Source: JAOUEA01 sp963821925 (GTDB taxonomy: Bacteria > Actinomycetota > UBA4738 > HRBIN12). Taken from it: a DNA stretch of 64,000 bases. This document shows positions 46,859 through 56,588 of this stretch, piece after piece. Where the stretch lies: NCBI GenBank assembly GCA_963821925.1, contig CAWGFO010000001.1, positions 806,001-870,000 of the forward strand. The letters are read 5' to 3'. The translations under genes were made by a program, and so were the position numbers. The first letter of the stretch is position 1; each line of letters begins with the position of its first letter. Below the pieces are notes generated by a model that saw only the letters and a list, made by a program, of their open reading frames with translations, did not search any database and was not told the DNA's origin.

Positions 46859-47536
46859 ATGCGGAGGACCGTGACCCTGCTCGTGGCCGGCGCGCTGGTG
46901 CTGACCGCGTGTGACCGCGGCGGGAGCGAGCGCGCCGACGAGCCCTTCACGAACGTGCCCGCCACGGCATCACCCTCGTTCCAGGGTGGCGAGGCCGTCG
47001 CCGTCTCGCCCACCCCGCCCGCCACGCCCGCCGCCTCCCCGGCGACGAAGGGCGCCCCGTCGGCGACGTGCGAGCGTGGGTGGATCACGCCGGCCGGGGG
47101 CTCGCCCGACTTCACCGACCCGCTCGGGGTGATCCGTCGCACGGCGCCCGTCCAGGGCGACTTCGTCGTGGTGGACATGCGTCTGTTCGTGGGGCCCGAG
47201 TCGCCGCCGTCGGAGGACAAGGGATACCTGCGCGACATCCGGCGGTGGTACGTGAAGCTCTACGTCGACGGGGACTGGACGTACCAGGGCCGGTTCATCG
47301 TGGAGCAGCGACGGTTCGGTCGCGGGGTCGCCGCGGTCGCCCCGTACGACACGGACGGGTTCAGCTCACCGGACTGGAGCGGCTTCCAGTGGAACTCGGC
47401 CGACACCACACCGGAGGCGTATCCGGGCCTCCCGGGAGAGTGGCGAGGGACGCGCTACGACTTCGTGAAGGGGGGCGCGGGGCTCACCATCCCCGGTTTG
47501 CCCGACGCCGTTCGCGGCTGTCTCGACGGCACCTAG
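46859..47536 (+). CDS. hypothetical secreted lipoprotein
   Basis: A 225-residue protein that I do not recognise. It has a signal peptide with lipobox (LLVAGALVLTAC, Cys near residue 18) and a Pro/Ser/Thr/Ala-rich linker to about residue 70. A compact domain of about 150 residues follows with many aromatic residues (RRWYVKLYVDGDWTYQGRF) and two Cys (CERGW and the C-terminal RGCLDG) that could form a disulfide. No enzyme motif is visible. It stands alone between divergent and downstream genes. Confidence 0.65.
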   Translation: MRRTVTLLVAGALVLTACDRGGSERADEPFTNVPATASPSFQGGEAVAVSPTPPATPAASPATKGAPSATCERGWITPAGGSPDFTDPLGVIRRTAPVQGDFVVVDMRLFVGPESPPSEDKGYLRDIRRWYVKLYVDGDWTYQGRFIVEQRRFGRGVAAVAPYDTDGFSSPDWSGFQWNSADTTPEAYPGLPGEWRGTRYDFVKGGAGLTIPGLPDAVRGCLDGT

Positions 47537-47626
47537 CCGCCTCCGTCGTTCGGACGGGCTGGGCCGTTCGCCCCAACCGAGTTCGAGACCTTCGACGCAT
47601 TGTGCAGCCGCGGCCGGGGGAGTCTC

Positions 47627-48004
47627 ATGGTTGGAGACATGGGCATCTACGAGAGCTCCGGCCGTTCGTACGCCGATCCCCTCAGCGCCGTCGCGCTGAT
47701 CACGGGACTGGCGGGCGCCGTCCTGAGCGGCGCGCTGTGGCTCGTGCGGTTCCAGCCCCAGACGCAGCTGCTCGGGTCGTACGGTACGCAGCTCGCTGAG
47801 TCGGGCCCGTTCGCGGATCAGGTCGCGATGCTCGCGGCGGTGCTCGGCGCGATGGCGCTGATCCTCGGCATCGTGTCCAGCACGGGGGGCCGGGGTCGGC
47901 TCTCCACCTCGCTCTCGATGGTGCTCGGCCTGGTGGCGATCTCCTATCCGCTGCTGACCGCCCTGAACGTCGTCACGAGCCCGCTCCGCTCGCACGTCCC
48001 GTAA
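47627..48004 (+). CDS. hypothetical small membrane protein
   Basis: A 125-residue protein with three hydrophobic segments (VALITGLAGAVLSGALWLV; QVAMLAAVLGAMALILGIV; LSTSLSMVLGLVAISYPLLTAL). Start ATG 47627 is chosen because GGGGGAG lies 5 nt upstream; a TTG at 47600 gives a longer frame without a binding site. Its last 32 bp overlap the end of the convergent SulP gene. Function unknown. Confidence 0.6.
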   Translation: MVGDMGIYESSGRSYADPLSAVALITGLAGAVLSGALWLVRFQPQTQLLGSYGTQLAESGPFADQVAMLAAVLGAMALILGIVSSTGGRGRLSTSLSMVLGLVAISYPLLTALNVVTSPLRSHVP

Positions 48005-49673
48005 CCAGCGGCTCTGCGCGCGGGCCGTCGGCCACCGCCTCTTCCACGGTGTCGTACATGTCGCCGGCGACGAAGTCCTCCATCAGATCGTCATCGACGA
48101 GGAGGTCCCGGACGCGGCCGACGGCGCCCGCCACGACGAGCCGAACGCCCTTCTCGTGGAACTCCACCTGCAGCTCGCCGAGCATCCGTGCGGCCGTGAC
48201 GTCGATGTCGCCGATCGCCGATGCCTCGATCACCACCAGACGGAGCCCCTTCGTCCGACGTGCGAGACCGCGGATCCGCGACCGGAACCGATCGGCGTTC
48301 GCGTAGAAGAGCGGCGCATCGAACCGGTAGACGAGCACCCCGGACTCCATGCGGCCGCCGCCGGCGCGCCCGACGTCGTGGTATCCGGGCCGGCCCGAGA
48401 CCCGGCCCAGCACCGCGTCGTGCGGGCGGCTCGTGCGACCCACGAAGTCCAGGAGCGAGAGCGCCATCGCGACCACGACCCCCTCGAGCACGCCGATGAT
48501 CGCCACCCCCAGGAACGCGGCCACCGCGATCAGGAACTCGGCGCGGCGCACGCGCCACAGCGTCCGGAGCGAGCCGATCTCGATCAGCCGCAGCACGGCG
48601 CCGATCACGACGGCCGCGAGCGCCGGGATCGGGACGTTGCGAAGCGGTCCGGTCATGAAGAGCAGCACGAGCACCATGAGGACCGCGGCGGTGAGTCCGG
48701 CGACCTGCGAGCGCGATCCGACCGACTCGGCGACCGCGGTACGCGCCGCGCTCGCGCTCGTGGTGATGCCGCCCGAGCAGCCGGCCGACAGGTTGGCGGC
48801 GCCGAGGCCGATCAGGTCGCGGTTCGCGTCCACTTCGTACCCGTTGCGGGCGGCGAACGCGCGCGAGCTCACGAGCGTGTCGGCCGCCGCGACGAGCGCG
48901 ATCGCCGCCGCCGCGGGCAACAGCTGCGCGAGGTCGTGGAGCGAGACGTCGGGGATCGCGAGGGGCGGGAGCCCGGAGGGGAGCGCGCCCAGCACGGCGA
49001 CCCCTTGCGCCTGCAGGTTCAGCGCGGCCACGACGATCGTGGCGCCCACGACGCCGATCAACGCACCTGGCACCGCGGGCCTCCACCGCCGCACGCCGAT
49101 CATCGTCACGAGCACCGCGACGCCGATCGCGACCGACCACGGGTTGGCGTCTCCGAGGTTCGTGAGCGTCTCGCGGTAGCGGGGGATCGTGTCGCTCGTC
49201 TCGACCGTGATGCCGAGCAACCGCGGCAGCTGGCTCGCGATCACGACGGCCGCGAGGCCGGCCTGGTACCCGAGGAGCACCGGCTCGGAGAGGAAATCCG
49301 CCACCAGGCCGAGGCGTGCGGACCCGGCGATGATCAGGATCACGCCCACCAGGACCGCCGCCGCGCCGGCCAGGGCCGCGTATCGAACGGGGTCGCCGCC
49401 CGCCAGCCCGGCGACCGCCGCCGCGAGCATCGCGGCCGTCGACGCGTCGAGCGCGATCACCAGTTGGCGTGACGAGCCGAAGATCGCGTACGCCAGGAGG
49501 GGCAGGACGCACGAGTAGAGCCCGGCGATCGGCGGCATGCCCGCGACCTCGGCCATCCCCATGCTCAAGGGGATCGCGATCGCGACGATCAGGAGGCCCG
49601 CGGTCAGGTCACGCGGGATCCAGGAACGGCGGTACCCGTCGAGCGACGTCAGCACCGGCAGACGCCATCGCAA
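47973..49673 (-). CDS. SulP-family anion transporter with STAS domain
   Basis: A 566-residue inner-membrane transporter. The N-terminal two-thirds contains about 11-14 hydrophobic segments with the family signature IAIPLSMGMAEVAGMPPIAGLYS and GGITTSASAARTAVAESVGSR in the middle. Residues about 430-545 form a cytoplasmic STAS domain (VLVYRFDAPLFYANADRF). Family members move sulfate or bicarbonate; the ion cannot be told here. A run of five or more small residues per span gives high GC but no frame problem. Confidence 0.9.
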   Translation of the reverse strand: MRWRLPVLTSLDGYRRSWIPRDLTAGLLIVAIAIPLSMGMAEVAGMPPIAGLYSCVLPLLAYAIFGSSRQLVIALDASTAAMLAAAVAGLAGGDPVRYAALAGAAAVLVGVILIIAGSARLGLVADFLSEPVLLGYQAGLAAVVIASQLPRLLGITVETSDTIPRYRETLTNLGDANPWSVAIGVAVLVTMIGVRRWRPAVPGALIGVVGATIVVAALNLQAQGVAVLGALPSGLPPLAIPDVSLHDLAQLLPAAAAIALVAAADTLVSSRAFAARNGYEVDANRDLIGLGAANLSAGCSGGITTSASAARTAVAESVGSRSQVAGLTAAVLMVLVLLFMTGPLRNVPIPALAAVVIGAVLRLIEIGSLRTLWRVRRAEFLIAVAAFLGVAIIGVLEGVVVAMALSLLDFVGRTSRPHDAVLGRVSGRPGYHDVGRAGGGRMESGVLVYRFDAPLFYANADRFRSRIRGLARRTKGLRLVVIEASAIGDIDVTAARMLGELQVEFHEKGVRLVVAGAVGRVRDLLVDDDLMEDFVAGDMYDTVEEAVADGPRAEPLVTGRASGAGS

Positions 49674-49800
49674 CCCCGGGCCGTTCGCAGTCTCGCTCCA
49701 TCAACCCACACCGTAGTGCGGGGTCGTCGGCGTGGGGGAGGTCAACCGACCGGTGTCTGCGGGTCCTCCGGCCCCGTGTCGTCGCAGGCGGGCCGGCTAG

Positions 49801-49998
49801 CTATGCCCAGAACTTCCACCAGGGCTTCTTGGGGGCGGGCGGCGCGACGCCGTCCTCGGCGGCTCGCTCGGACTCGGCTCGCTCGAGCTCGTGGGCGAGG
49901 TGCGCCTGTTCTGCGGCCTTGTTGATCTGCTCCTGCTCGGCGCCCCAGCGCTGCGCGCCCGGGTCGCGGGACTGTGGTCCTCCGCCTGGCATCGACAT
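49801..49998 (-). CDS. small charged protein with Trp-rich C-terminus
   Basis: A 65-residue protein starting MSMPGGGPQSRDPG, with an acidic/Ala-rich central helix (EQAHLAHELERAESERAAE) and the terminus APPAPKKPWWKFWA. Start ATG 49998 follows AGGGAG. The KKPWWKFW tail could associate with membrane lipid. It lies 39 bp after the acyl-CoA dehydrogenase on the same strand. I do not recognise a family and assign no function. Confidence 0.55.
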   Translation of the reverse strand: MSMPGGGPQSRDPGAQRWGAEQEQINKAAEQAHLAHELERAESERAAEDGVAPPAPKKPWWKFWA

Positions 49999-50037
49999 CG
50001 GGTGCTCCCTCCGTGGTCCGTTCCCGTCGCGGCGAGG

Positions 50038-51225
50038 CTACTCCTCCGCGGGCCAGCCCGTGTACAGGTCGGCGCCGCGCTTGCGGAGCTCGTTGCCGAT
50101 CACGACCCGCTGGATCTCGGAGGTCCCCTCCCAGATCCGGTCGACGCGGAGCTCGCGGTAGAGGCGCTCGACCGGGTACTCCCGCATGTAGCCGCGCCCG
50201 CCGTGGATCTGCACCGCCTTGTCGATCACGCGGCCCGCGGTCTCGCTGCACACGAGCTTCACGGCGCTCGCCATCGCGTGGAGGGACTTCCGGCTCGCGC
50301 CGCCGCGCGCCGCCTCCCAGCACGCGCGGTACAGCATCGCCTTGGCGGCCATGATCTCGGCCGCCATGTCGGCGAGCATGAACTCGATCGCCTGGAACCG
50401 GACGATCGCCTGTCCGAACTGCCGGCGTTCGTTCGCGAACGCGAGCGAGAGATCGAGGGCCCGGGCGGAGGCGCCCATCGTGCGAGCGCCGATCATCAGC
50501 CGCTCCTCGACGAACCAGTCCTTCGTGAGCTCGTAGCCATCGCCGATCTCGCCGAGCCGCTGCTCGTCGGACACCCGCACATCCTCGAACGCGAAGATCG
50601 GGTGCTCGAACACGAACGTGTGCATGTAGGCGGGGGTGCGCACGAGCCGCACGCCCGGCGTGTCCTTGTCCACGAGGAACACCGTGGCCTTCGCCGGGTC
50701 GCCGTCGACGTGCACGTGGAGCTCGAAGAAGTCGGCGACGTCGCCCGACGTGACGTGCCACTTCTCGCCGTCGATCACCCACCCGTCGCCGTCGCCGTCG
50801 CGCCGCGCGGTGGTCGTGACCATCGACGGGTCGGAGCCGGCCCCTTCCTCGGTGATCGCGTACGCGTCGCGCCGCTCGCCGCGGATCGCCGGGCGCAGGT
50901 ACCGCTCCTTCTGCGACTCGGTGCCGCGTTGCAGCGGGATCGACGGGCGCCACGGGAGATCCCACAGCGCGCCGGTCGCGTGCCCCCACTGCTCCTCGAC
51001 GAGCATCTGCTGGAACAGGTCGAGCCCCTGGCCGCCGTCCTCGACGGGGTGGTTGATCCCGTTGAAGCGCCAGTCGAGGACCGCCTGCTTGGCGGCCGCG
51101 TGGCTGTCCGGGGTGAGGCCGTCCTCCGCCTCGCACTCGTCCTCGAGCGGCATCAACACCTGCTCGGTGAAGTCACGGGCCTTCGACCTGAGGTCACGGT
51201 CGGCGGCCGACAAACGCATGTCCAC
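50038..51225 (-). CDS. acyl-CoA dehydrogenase family protein
   Basis: A 395-residue flavoprotein similar in layout to the one at 17903-19081: YAITEEGAGSDPSMVTTTA for FAD, HVTSGDVADFFELHVH, and C-terminal AVQIHGGRGYMREYPVERL with VDRIWEGTSEIQR. Start GTG 51225 lies 6 nt after AGGAG. Substrate unknown. It is followed by the Trp-tailed small protein. Confidence 0.88.
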   Translation of the reverse strand: MDMRLSAADRDLRSKARDFTEQVLMPLEDECEAEDGLTPDSHAAAKQAVLDWRFNGINHPVEDGGQGLDLFQQMLVEEQWGHATGALWDLPWRPSIPLQRGTESQKERYLRPAIRGERRDAYAITEEGAGSDPSMVTTTARRDGDGDGWVIDGEKWHVTSGDVADFFELHVHVDGDPAKATVFLVDKDTPGVRLVRTPAYMHTFVFEHPIFAFEDVRVSDEQRLGEIGDGYELTKDWFVEERLMIGARTMGASARALDLSLAFANERRQFGQAIVRFQAIEFMLADMAAEIMAAKAMLYRACWEAARGGASRKSLHAMASAVKLVCSETAGRVIDKAVQIHGGRGYMREYPVERLYRELRVDRIWEGTSEIQRVVIGNELRKRGADLYTGWPAEE

Positions 51226-51289
51226 GGTGTGCTCCTGGGGTAGGGTCCGGCCGGAGTCTAGGCCGGGCGGCCGCGGGGGAGGGAACCGG

Positions 51290-52504
51290 ATGGCGAGGAT
51301 GGTGTTCCACGGCGGACGGGTCTTCGACGGGACGGGCGCCGCCCTCGCCGACGCCGACGTCGTGATCGAGGACGGCCGTATCGTCGAGGTCGGTCCCGGT
51401 CTCGACGGCGATGAGGGCGTGAACTGCGCCGGCAAGGCCGTCCTGCCGGGGCTGTTCGACTGCCACGTCCACCTCGCGATGCGCTACGAGGACTTCGACG
51501 AGACGAAGATCCTGCACGAGCCCTTCTCGATGCCCTTCTATCGGACGCACCTGAACCTGCGGCGAACGATCGAACTGGGGATCACGACGGTGCGTGACGC
51601 CTCGGGGGCCGACGCCGGACTCCGCGATGCGGTCGAGGAAGGGACGCTGGTGGGCCCGCGCATGCAGGTGTCGGTGACGATGCTCTCGATGACGGGCGGG
51701 CACAGCGACCCGTGGCTCCCGAGCGGCGGCCGCGGGGTCTGGGACGTCGAATACCCGGGGATGCCTTCGGGCGTGTGCGACGGCGTCGACGGCGTGAGCC
51801 GGAAGACCCGCGAGGTGATCCGGGCCGGGGCCGACGTGATCAAGATCGCGTCCTCGGGCGGGTTCCTCTCGCCGGGCGACGATCCGATGGAGCCGAACTT
51901 CTCGTTCGAGGAGGTCGAGGCGATCGTGACGACGGCCGCCGACCTCGGGACGTGGGTGATGTCGCACGCGCACGGTGCCGAGGGGATCAAGCGCGCCGTG
52001 CGTGCGGGCGTGCGGTCGATCGATCACGGCACGTACCTGGACGCGGAGGCCGCGGCGATGATGGTGGAGCGCGGCACCTGGCTCGTCCCGACCCTGACGG
52101 CCGGCGACACCACCGAGGAGCTCGCGAACGACCCGAACGTCTCCGAGCAGGTGCGCGAGAAGCTCCGCGGGCTCGGCCGACCGGAGTTCGGCGCGATGCG
52201 TCTGGCCGCCGAAGCCGGCGTGAAGGTGGCGATGGGCACCGACTGTCCCGTCGCGCCCCACGGCACGAACCTGAACGAGCTGATCCACATGGCGGCCAAC
52301 GGCTTCACGCCCGAGCAGGCGCTCGTCGCGGCGACCTCGAGCGCCGCGGAACTTATGGGCGTGCAGGACGAGCTCGGCACGCTCGAGCCCGGCAAGCGCG
52401 CCGACGTGGTGGTCGTCGACGGCGACCCGTTCGCGTTCGACACGCTGAGGGAACGCATCGCGCAGGTCTGGAAGGACGGCGTGCGCGTGGTGCCGTTCGC
52501 CTGA
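51290..52504 (+). CDS. amidohydrolase family protein (imidazolonepropionase/prolidase-like)
   Basis: A 404-residue metal-dependent hydrolase. The metal site begins with VLPGLFDCHVHLAM (H-x-H). Later ligands are the Lys in ADVIKIASSGG, His in MSHAHGAEGIKRA and SIDHGTYLD, and the Asp of MGTDCPVAPHG. The end (LGTLEPGKRADVVVVDGDPF) is the typical composite beta-sandwich. The Lys in DVIKI puts it with the Sgx/Xaa-Pro dipeptidase-type amidohydrolases. Start ATG 51290 after GGGGAGGG. Its stop overlaps the EamA gene. Confidence 0.87.
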   Translation: MARMVFHGGRVFDGTGAALADADVVIEDGRIVEVGPGLDGDEGVNCAGKAVLPGLFDCHVHLAMRYEDFDETKILHEPFSMPFYRTHLNLRRTIELGITTVRDASGADAGLRDAVEEGTLVGPRMQVSVTMLSMTGGHSDPWLPSGGRGVWDVEYPGMPSGVCDGVDGVSRKTREVIRAGADVIKIASSGGFLSPGDDPMEPNFSFEEVEAIVTTAADLGTWVMSHAHGAEGIKRAVRAGVRSIDHGTYLDAEAAAMMVERGTWLVPTLTAGDTTEELANDPNVSEQVREKLRGLGRPEFGAMRLAAEAGVKVAMGTDCPVAPHGTNLNELIHMAANGFTPEQALVAATSSAAELMGVQDELGTLEPGKRADVVVVDGDPFAFDTLRERIAQVWKDGVRVVPFA

Positions 52505-53337
52505 TGGTCGGCGTCGTGCTCGCGCTGGGCGCCGCGGCGAGTTGGGGTTCGGCGGACTTCCTCGGCGGCGTGTCGACGAAGCGCCTGTCGATCCTCACGG
52601 TGTCGGCGGTCTCGCAGTTCGCGGGGTTCCTGTTCACGTTGGCCGTCGTCCTGGCGAGCGGCGCCGCGATGCCGGACGGGCGCCCGCTGCTGATCGGGCT
52701 CGCGGCCGGGGCGCTGGGCACGGTCGGGCTCGCCGCCCTCTACTCGGGCCTCGCGATCGGGCCGATGGGAGTGGTGGCGCCGCTCGCGGCGATGTCGGGT
52801 CTCGTGCCGGTCGCGGTGGGTCTGATCCGGGGCGAGCGCCCCGAGCCGATCCAGCTGGTCGGCGTGGCGCTCGCGCTGACGGGCGTCGTACTGGCAGCGC
52901 GCCACCGGGACGAGGCGGGCGCGCGGGTGCATCCGCGCGCCGTGTCGCTCGCGGTCGTGGCCGCCGTGTGCCTCGGTTTCCTGGTCGTGCTGCTCGACGA
53001 AGCCGGACGTGACAGCCCGGCGTGGGCGGTGCTGATGGTGCGCGTCGGCGCGCTCGCGCTCCTGGCCGTCGCGCTCGTCGTTCGACGACCGTCGTTCTCG
53101 ATGGATCGGGAGCAGCTCGCCACGCTCGCGGGGGTCGGCGTGCTCGACAACGGGGCGAACCTGCTGTTCGTGCTGGCCGCGCAGCGCGGTCTGTTGAGCC
53201 TGATCGCGGTACTGGCGTCGCTGTACCCGGTGACGACCGTGCTGCTGGCGCGGGTCGCGCTGCACGAGCGGCTCTCGCGGATCCAGATCGTGGGGGTGGC
53301 CGCGGCGCTGGTCGGGGTGGCGCTGATCGCGTTGTAG
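52504..53337 (+). CDS. EamA/DMT-family transporter
   Basis: A 277-residue membrane protein with about ten hydrophobic segments in two EamA repeats (VVLALGAAASWGSADFLGG; then AVSLAVVAAVCLGFLVVLL). ATGA overlap with the amidohydrolase suggests co-translation; it may export or import that enzyme's product or substrate. The family covers amino-acid and metabolite exporters. Substrate unknown. Confidence 0.87.
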   Translation: MVGVVLALGAAASWGSADFLGGVSTKRLSILTVSAVSQFAGFLFTLAVVLASGAAMPDGRPLLIGLAAGALGTVGLAALYSGLAIGPMGVVAPLAAMSGLVPVAVGLIRGERPEPIQLVGVALALTGVVLAARHRDEAGARVHPRAVSLAVVAAVCLGFLVVLLDEAGRDSPAWAVLMVRVGALALLAVALVVRRPSFSMDREQLATLAGVGVLDNGANLLFVLAAQRGLLSLIAVLASLYPVTTVLLARVALHERLSRIQIVGVAAALVGVALIAL

Positions 53338-53354
53338 CGGCAGGGTCGGAAGGC

Positions 53355-54146
53355 TCAGGCCGCGAGGTCGCGCCGCTCGAACGTGAGCCAGGCGAGCATG
53401 TAGCCGACCACCGCGATGCCCAGCAGCACGACCACGTTCACGGGCTCGATGCCGGACACCAGCGGGTCGGGGTGCAGGTACCAGCGGAACGGCGAGAGCG
53501 GCCTGAGCCACCCGAGCGCGTCCACCGAGGGGGCGAGCGCGTTCATCACGTACGAGAACACCGCGAAGGCACCCGTGGCGCCGAGCGCGACCCCCCGGTG
53601 GCCCGTCGCGCAGCCGATCGCGAGCGCGATCGCCCCGAACGCGAGGCCCACCAGGAGGAGCATGAGGCACGCCGCACCCAGATCCACCGCCGGCACGGTC
53701 AGGTCGAAGGGCGGGCCGACCAACGCCAGCGTGACGAACAGCACGACGGCCAGGGCAGTCGCGGTCACGACCATCGCGCCGATCTTGTCGACGAGGAGCT
53801 GCCGCCGGCGGATCGGCGTCGACAGCAGCAGGTCGAGCGTGCCGTCCTCCTCCTCGCCGGCGATCGCCCGGGCGCCGGCGCCGATCGCGAACACGAGGAA
53901 CAGGACCGGCCCGAGGAGGCTGAAGGTCTCGCTCCGTAGGTACCCGGCGGGGGTCGTGAAGTCGGCGCCGATCACGTTGCGGACCGCCTCCGGGAGTTTC
54001 TCCAGGTACCCGGTGAAGTCGGCGGCGCTGTCCTCGATGCTCGGATAGAAGGCGGCATACATCGTGGCGACGGCCGCCAGCCCGATCCCCCATCCGATCA
54101 GGGCCCGCCGCTGATCACGGAGCGTCTTCATGAAGAGGCCGCTCAT
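53355..54146 (-). CDS. ABC-2 type transporter permease
   Basis: A 263-residue permease with about six spans and an ABC-2 layout. It has a large loop after the first span (FYPSIEDSAADF) and the conserved AIAGEEEDGTLDLLLSTPIRR region contacting the ATPase. Start ATG 54146 overlaps the ATPase stop. Acts with the ATPase as an exporter or in lipid/drug extrusion. Confidence 0.85.
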   Translation of the reverse strand: MSGLFMKTLRDQRRALIGWGIGLAAVATMYAAFYPSIEDSAADFTGYLEKLPEAVRNVIGADFTTPAGYLRSETFSLLGPVLFLVFAIGAGARAIAGEEEDGTLDLLLSTPIRRRQLLVDKIGAMVVTATALAVVLFVTLALVGPPFDLTVPAVDLGAACLMLLLVGLAFGAIALAIGCATGHRGVALGATGAFAVFSYVMNALAPSVDALGWLRPLSPFRWYLHPDPLVSGIEPVNVVVLLGIAVVGYMLAWLTFERRDLAA

Positions 54147-55088
54147 GAGGCGCTCCGATCGTCCGGAGGGTCCACATCGGCCGGCGCCTCGCCGTTCGGG
54201 CCGAAGTACGCGAGGAACAGGTCCTCCAGGCTCGGCTCGTGCGTCGCGACGTTGACCACCGTATGTCGTGCCGCCTCCTTGATCACGGGATCCACCGAGC
54301 CCTCGATCTCGAGCGAGAGCTCGTCGCCGTGCGAGCGGAGCCCCCGGACACCCGGGATCTCGGGCGAAGGCGTCCTTGGGCGCGGGGCCCTCGAAGTGGA
54401 GCTCGATCCGCCGGCGCACCCGGGACTTCAGGTCGCCGATGTCGGAGACGGTCGCGAGCCGGCCCTCGCGGATGATGCCCACCCGGTCGCAGACGCGTTC
54501 GACCTCGGGCATCACGTGGGAGCTGAGGAAGACCGTCGTCCCTCGTTCGCGCTCCTCGTCGAGCATCGCGTAGAACGTCTGTTGCACGAGCGGGTCGAGC
54601 CCCTGCGTGGGCTCGTCCATCACCAGCAGGTCGGGCCGGTGCATGAACGCCTGGACGAGGCCGACCTTCTGCTTGTTGCCGTGCGACAGGTCCTTGATCC
54701 GTTTCGAGAGATCCAGTCCGAGCCGCGCGGCCAGGTCCTGGGCGTACCCGAGGTCGATGCCGCCGCGGAAGGACGCGAAGTCGCGGAGGTAGCGCTCGCC
54801 GGTCAGGCGCTCGTACAGCGCGAGCTCGCCCGGCAGGTAGCCCACCCTGGTGTGGATCTCGGGTCCGCGGTGGTGCGCATCGAGCCCGAACAGCCGCACC
54901 GAACCCGAGGTCGGCCGGATGAAGTCGAGCATCGTGCGGATCGTGGTCGTCTTGCCGGCGCCGTTCGGCCCGAGGAACCCGAAGACCTCGCCGGCGCCGA
55001 CCGAGAAGCTCAGGTCCTCGATGCCGCGGTCGTGCCCGTAGAACTTCGTCAGGCGTTCCGCGCTGATGATGCCGTCGTCGGTGGCCAT
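54143..55088 (-). CDS. ABC transporter ATP-binding protein (one frame disruption)
   Basis: An ATPase of about 314 residues with Walker A FLGPNGAGKTTTIRTM, signature LSHGNKQKVGLVQAF and Walker B LLVMDEPTQGLDPL. Near 54361-54364 (coding GCCCGAG) one extra C shifts the frame. Removing it gives IPGVRGLRSHGDELSLEIEG and then a stop that overlaps the permease ATG, which supports an intact native gene of the CcmA/DrrA type with its usual C-terminal domain. Confidence 0.86.
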
Positions 55089-55157
55089 GCCTCCATCCTG
55101 CCGCAGCCGGGCGCCGGACGCCGACGGCATCCGACCCGGCGCCGCGGGGACCGTCGG

Positions 55158-56588
55158 CTACGGCCCGAGGTGGTAGCCGAGGCGCCGGGGCAACCGCGCC
55201 ACGAAGTCAACGAGGGGGTTGGGGGCCTGGCCGCGATCCTCGAACTCGTCCTTGCGGCGGATCGCGCTGTTGGCGATCAGCGCCCCCGGGGACTTGATCG
55301 GCTCGGGAGGGAAACGCAGCGGGTCGGCGTCGACGAAGGGCAGGTCGAGCACGTCCTCGTAGCGGCCGAGCGCGCGCAGGGCCAGGATCCTCCCGCCGAA
55401 GTGCGCGGGGCCCACCCCGTTCCCCGTGTAGCCGAGCCCGTAGTGCACGGCGCCGTTCTCGAACGTGCCGAAGAACGGGAGGTGCGCGCCCGAGACGTCG
55501 ATCGGGCCGCCCCAGCCCGCCTCGATCGGCACGTCCCGGAACGACGGGAACATCCGGTGGAGGTCGTCGATCGCCACGCGGATCGCGTGCTCGTCGTAGG
55601 CGAACCGGGGCCCGATCGTGCGCGCCAGGTTCGGCTGCATGCCCCCGATGCCGAAGGCGATGCGCCCATCCGGCGTGGTGCGCAGGTAGTGCAGCGCGGC
55701 CCGGTAGTCGGAGATGCCCAGGCCGTCGGTCCAACCCAGCGCCTCGAGCTTCTCGGGCGCCGGCGCCGTCATCACGATATAGCTCCCGCGCACCGTGATC
55801 GCCCGGCGGAACCGCTTCATCCGCGCGGCCCAGGCGTTCAGCGCCAGCACGGCGGCACCGGCCCGAACGGATCCGCCGGACGTCTCGGCCACGGACGGGG
55901 CGCCGGCGCCGAACCGCGTGACGGGCGATCCCTCGAAGATCCGAACCCCGCGTTCCATCGCGACGCGGCGCATGCCGCGAGCGAGGCGCGCGGGCTGAGC
56001 GATCGCGCCGTGCGGCATGAACACGCCTCCGAACACCACCGGGGAATCGATCCGCGCGCGGGCGGCCGTGGCGTCGAGCACCTCGAGCTCGCCGCCGACG
56101 CCGAGCCGGTCCGCGGTGATCACCAGGTCGGCCCACGCGCCGACCTGGGTCTCGCTCGTGGCGACCCCCAGGGCACCGTCCGCATGGAACCAGGCGTCGA
56201 TCCCGCTCGCCTCGCAGAAGGTCCCGATCGCGGTCACGCTCTCGTCGCCGACACGGCAGATGCGGAGCGCCATCTCGTCGCCGTACGCCTCCGCGAGGTG
56301 CGGCAGGTCCTCCCAGAAGCTGCTGACGAACCCGCCGTTGCGTCCGCTGGGCCCGCCGCCGCAGATGTCCTGCTCGAGGATCACGACGTCGGCGCCCGGA
56401 TCGAGCTCCTTCAGGTGGAGGGCCGTCCACAGGCCGGTGTAGCCGCCGCCGAGGATCACGACGTCGGCGGTCGTGTCGCCTTCGAGCGGCGGCGCCGGCT
56501 CGCCCTCGAACTCGGGGCGCGCGAGCGCCTCGAGGAGCCACCAGCTCCGCCCGGCGTCGGCGGGCACGGGGAGATCGGGATCGGTCAT
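55158..56588 (-). CDS. DadA/PuuB-type FAD-dependent amine or amino-acid oxidase (paralogue 1)
   Basis: A 476-residue DAO-family flavoprotein. FAD site DVVILGGGYTGLWTALHL near residue 42, then DICGGGPSGRNGGFV, and C-terminal HYGLGYTGNGVGPAHFGG. Such proteins oxidise gamma-glutamylputrescine, N-methylated or D-amino acids. Start ATG 56588 overlaps the stop of paralogue 2. The pair is tandem and probably arose by duplication; the N-terminal GRSWWL(L/R)EALARPEFEGEPAPPL block is shared almost unchanged. With potABCD in the window a polyamine role is possible but unproven. Confidence 0.85.
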   Translation of the reverse strand: MTDPDLPVPADAGRSWWLLEALARPEFEGEPAPPLEGDTTADVVILGGGYTGLWTALHLKELDPGADVVILEQDICGGGPSGRNGGFVSSFWEDLPHLAEAYGDEMALRICRVGDESVTAIGTFCEASGIDAWFHADGALGVATSETQVGAWADLVITADRLGVGGELEVLDATAARARIDSPVVFGGVFMPHGAIAQPARLARGMRRVAMERGVRIFEGSPVTRFGAGAPSVAETSGGSVRAGAAVLALNAWAARMKRFRRAITVRGSYIVMTAPAPEKLEALGWTDGLGISDYRAALHYLRTTPDGRIAFGIGGMQPNLARTIGPRFAYDEHAIRVAIDDLHRMFPSFRDVPIEAGWGGPIDVSGAHLPFFGTFENGAVHYGLGYTGNGVGPAHFGGRILALRALGRYEDVLDLPFVDADPLRFPPEPIKSPGALIANSAIRRKDEFEDRGQAPNPLVDFVARLPRRLGYHLGP

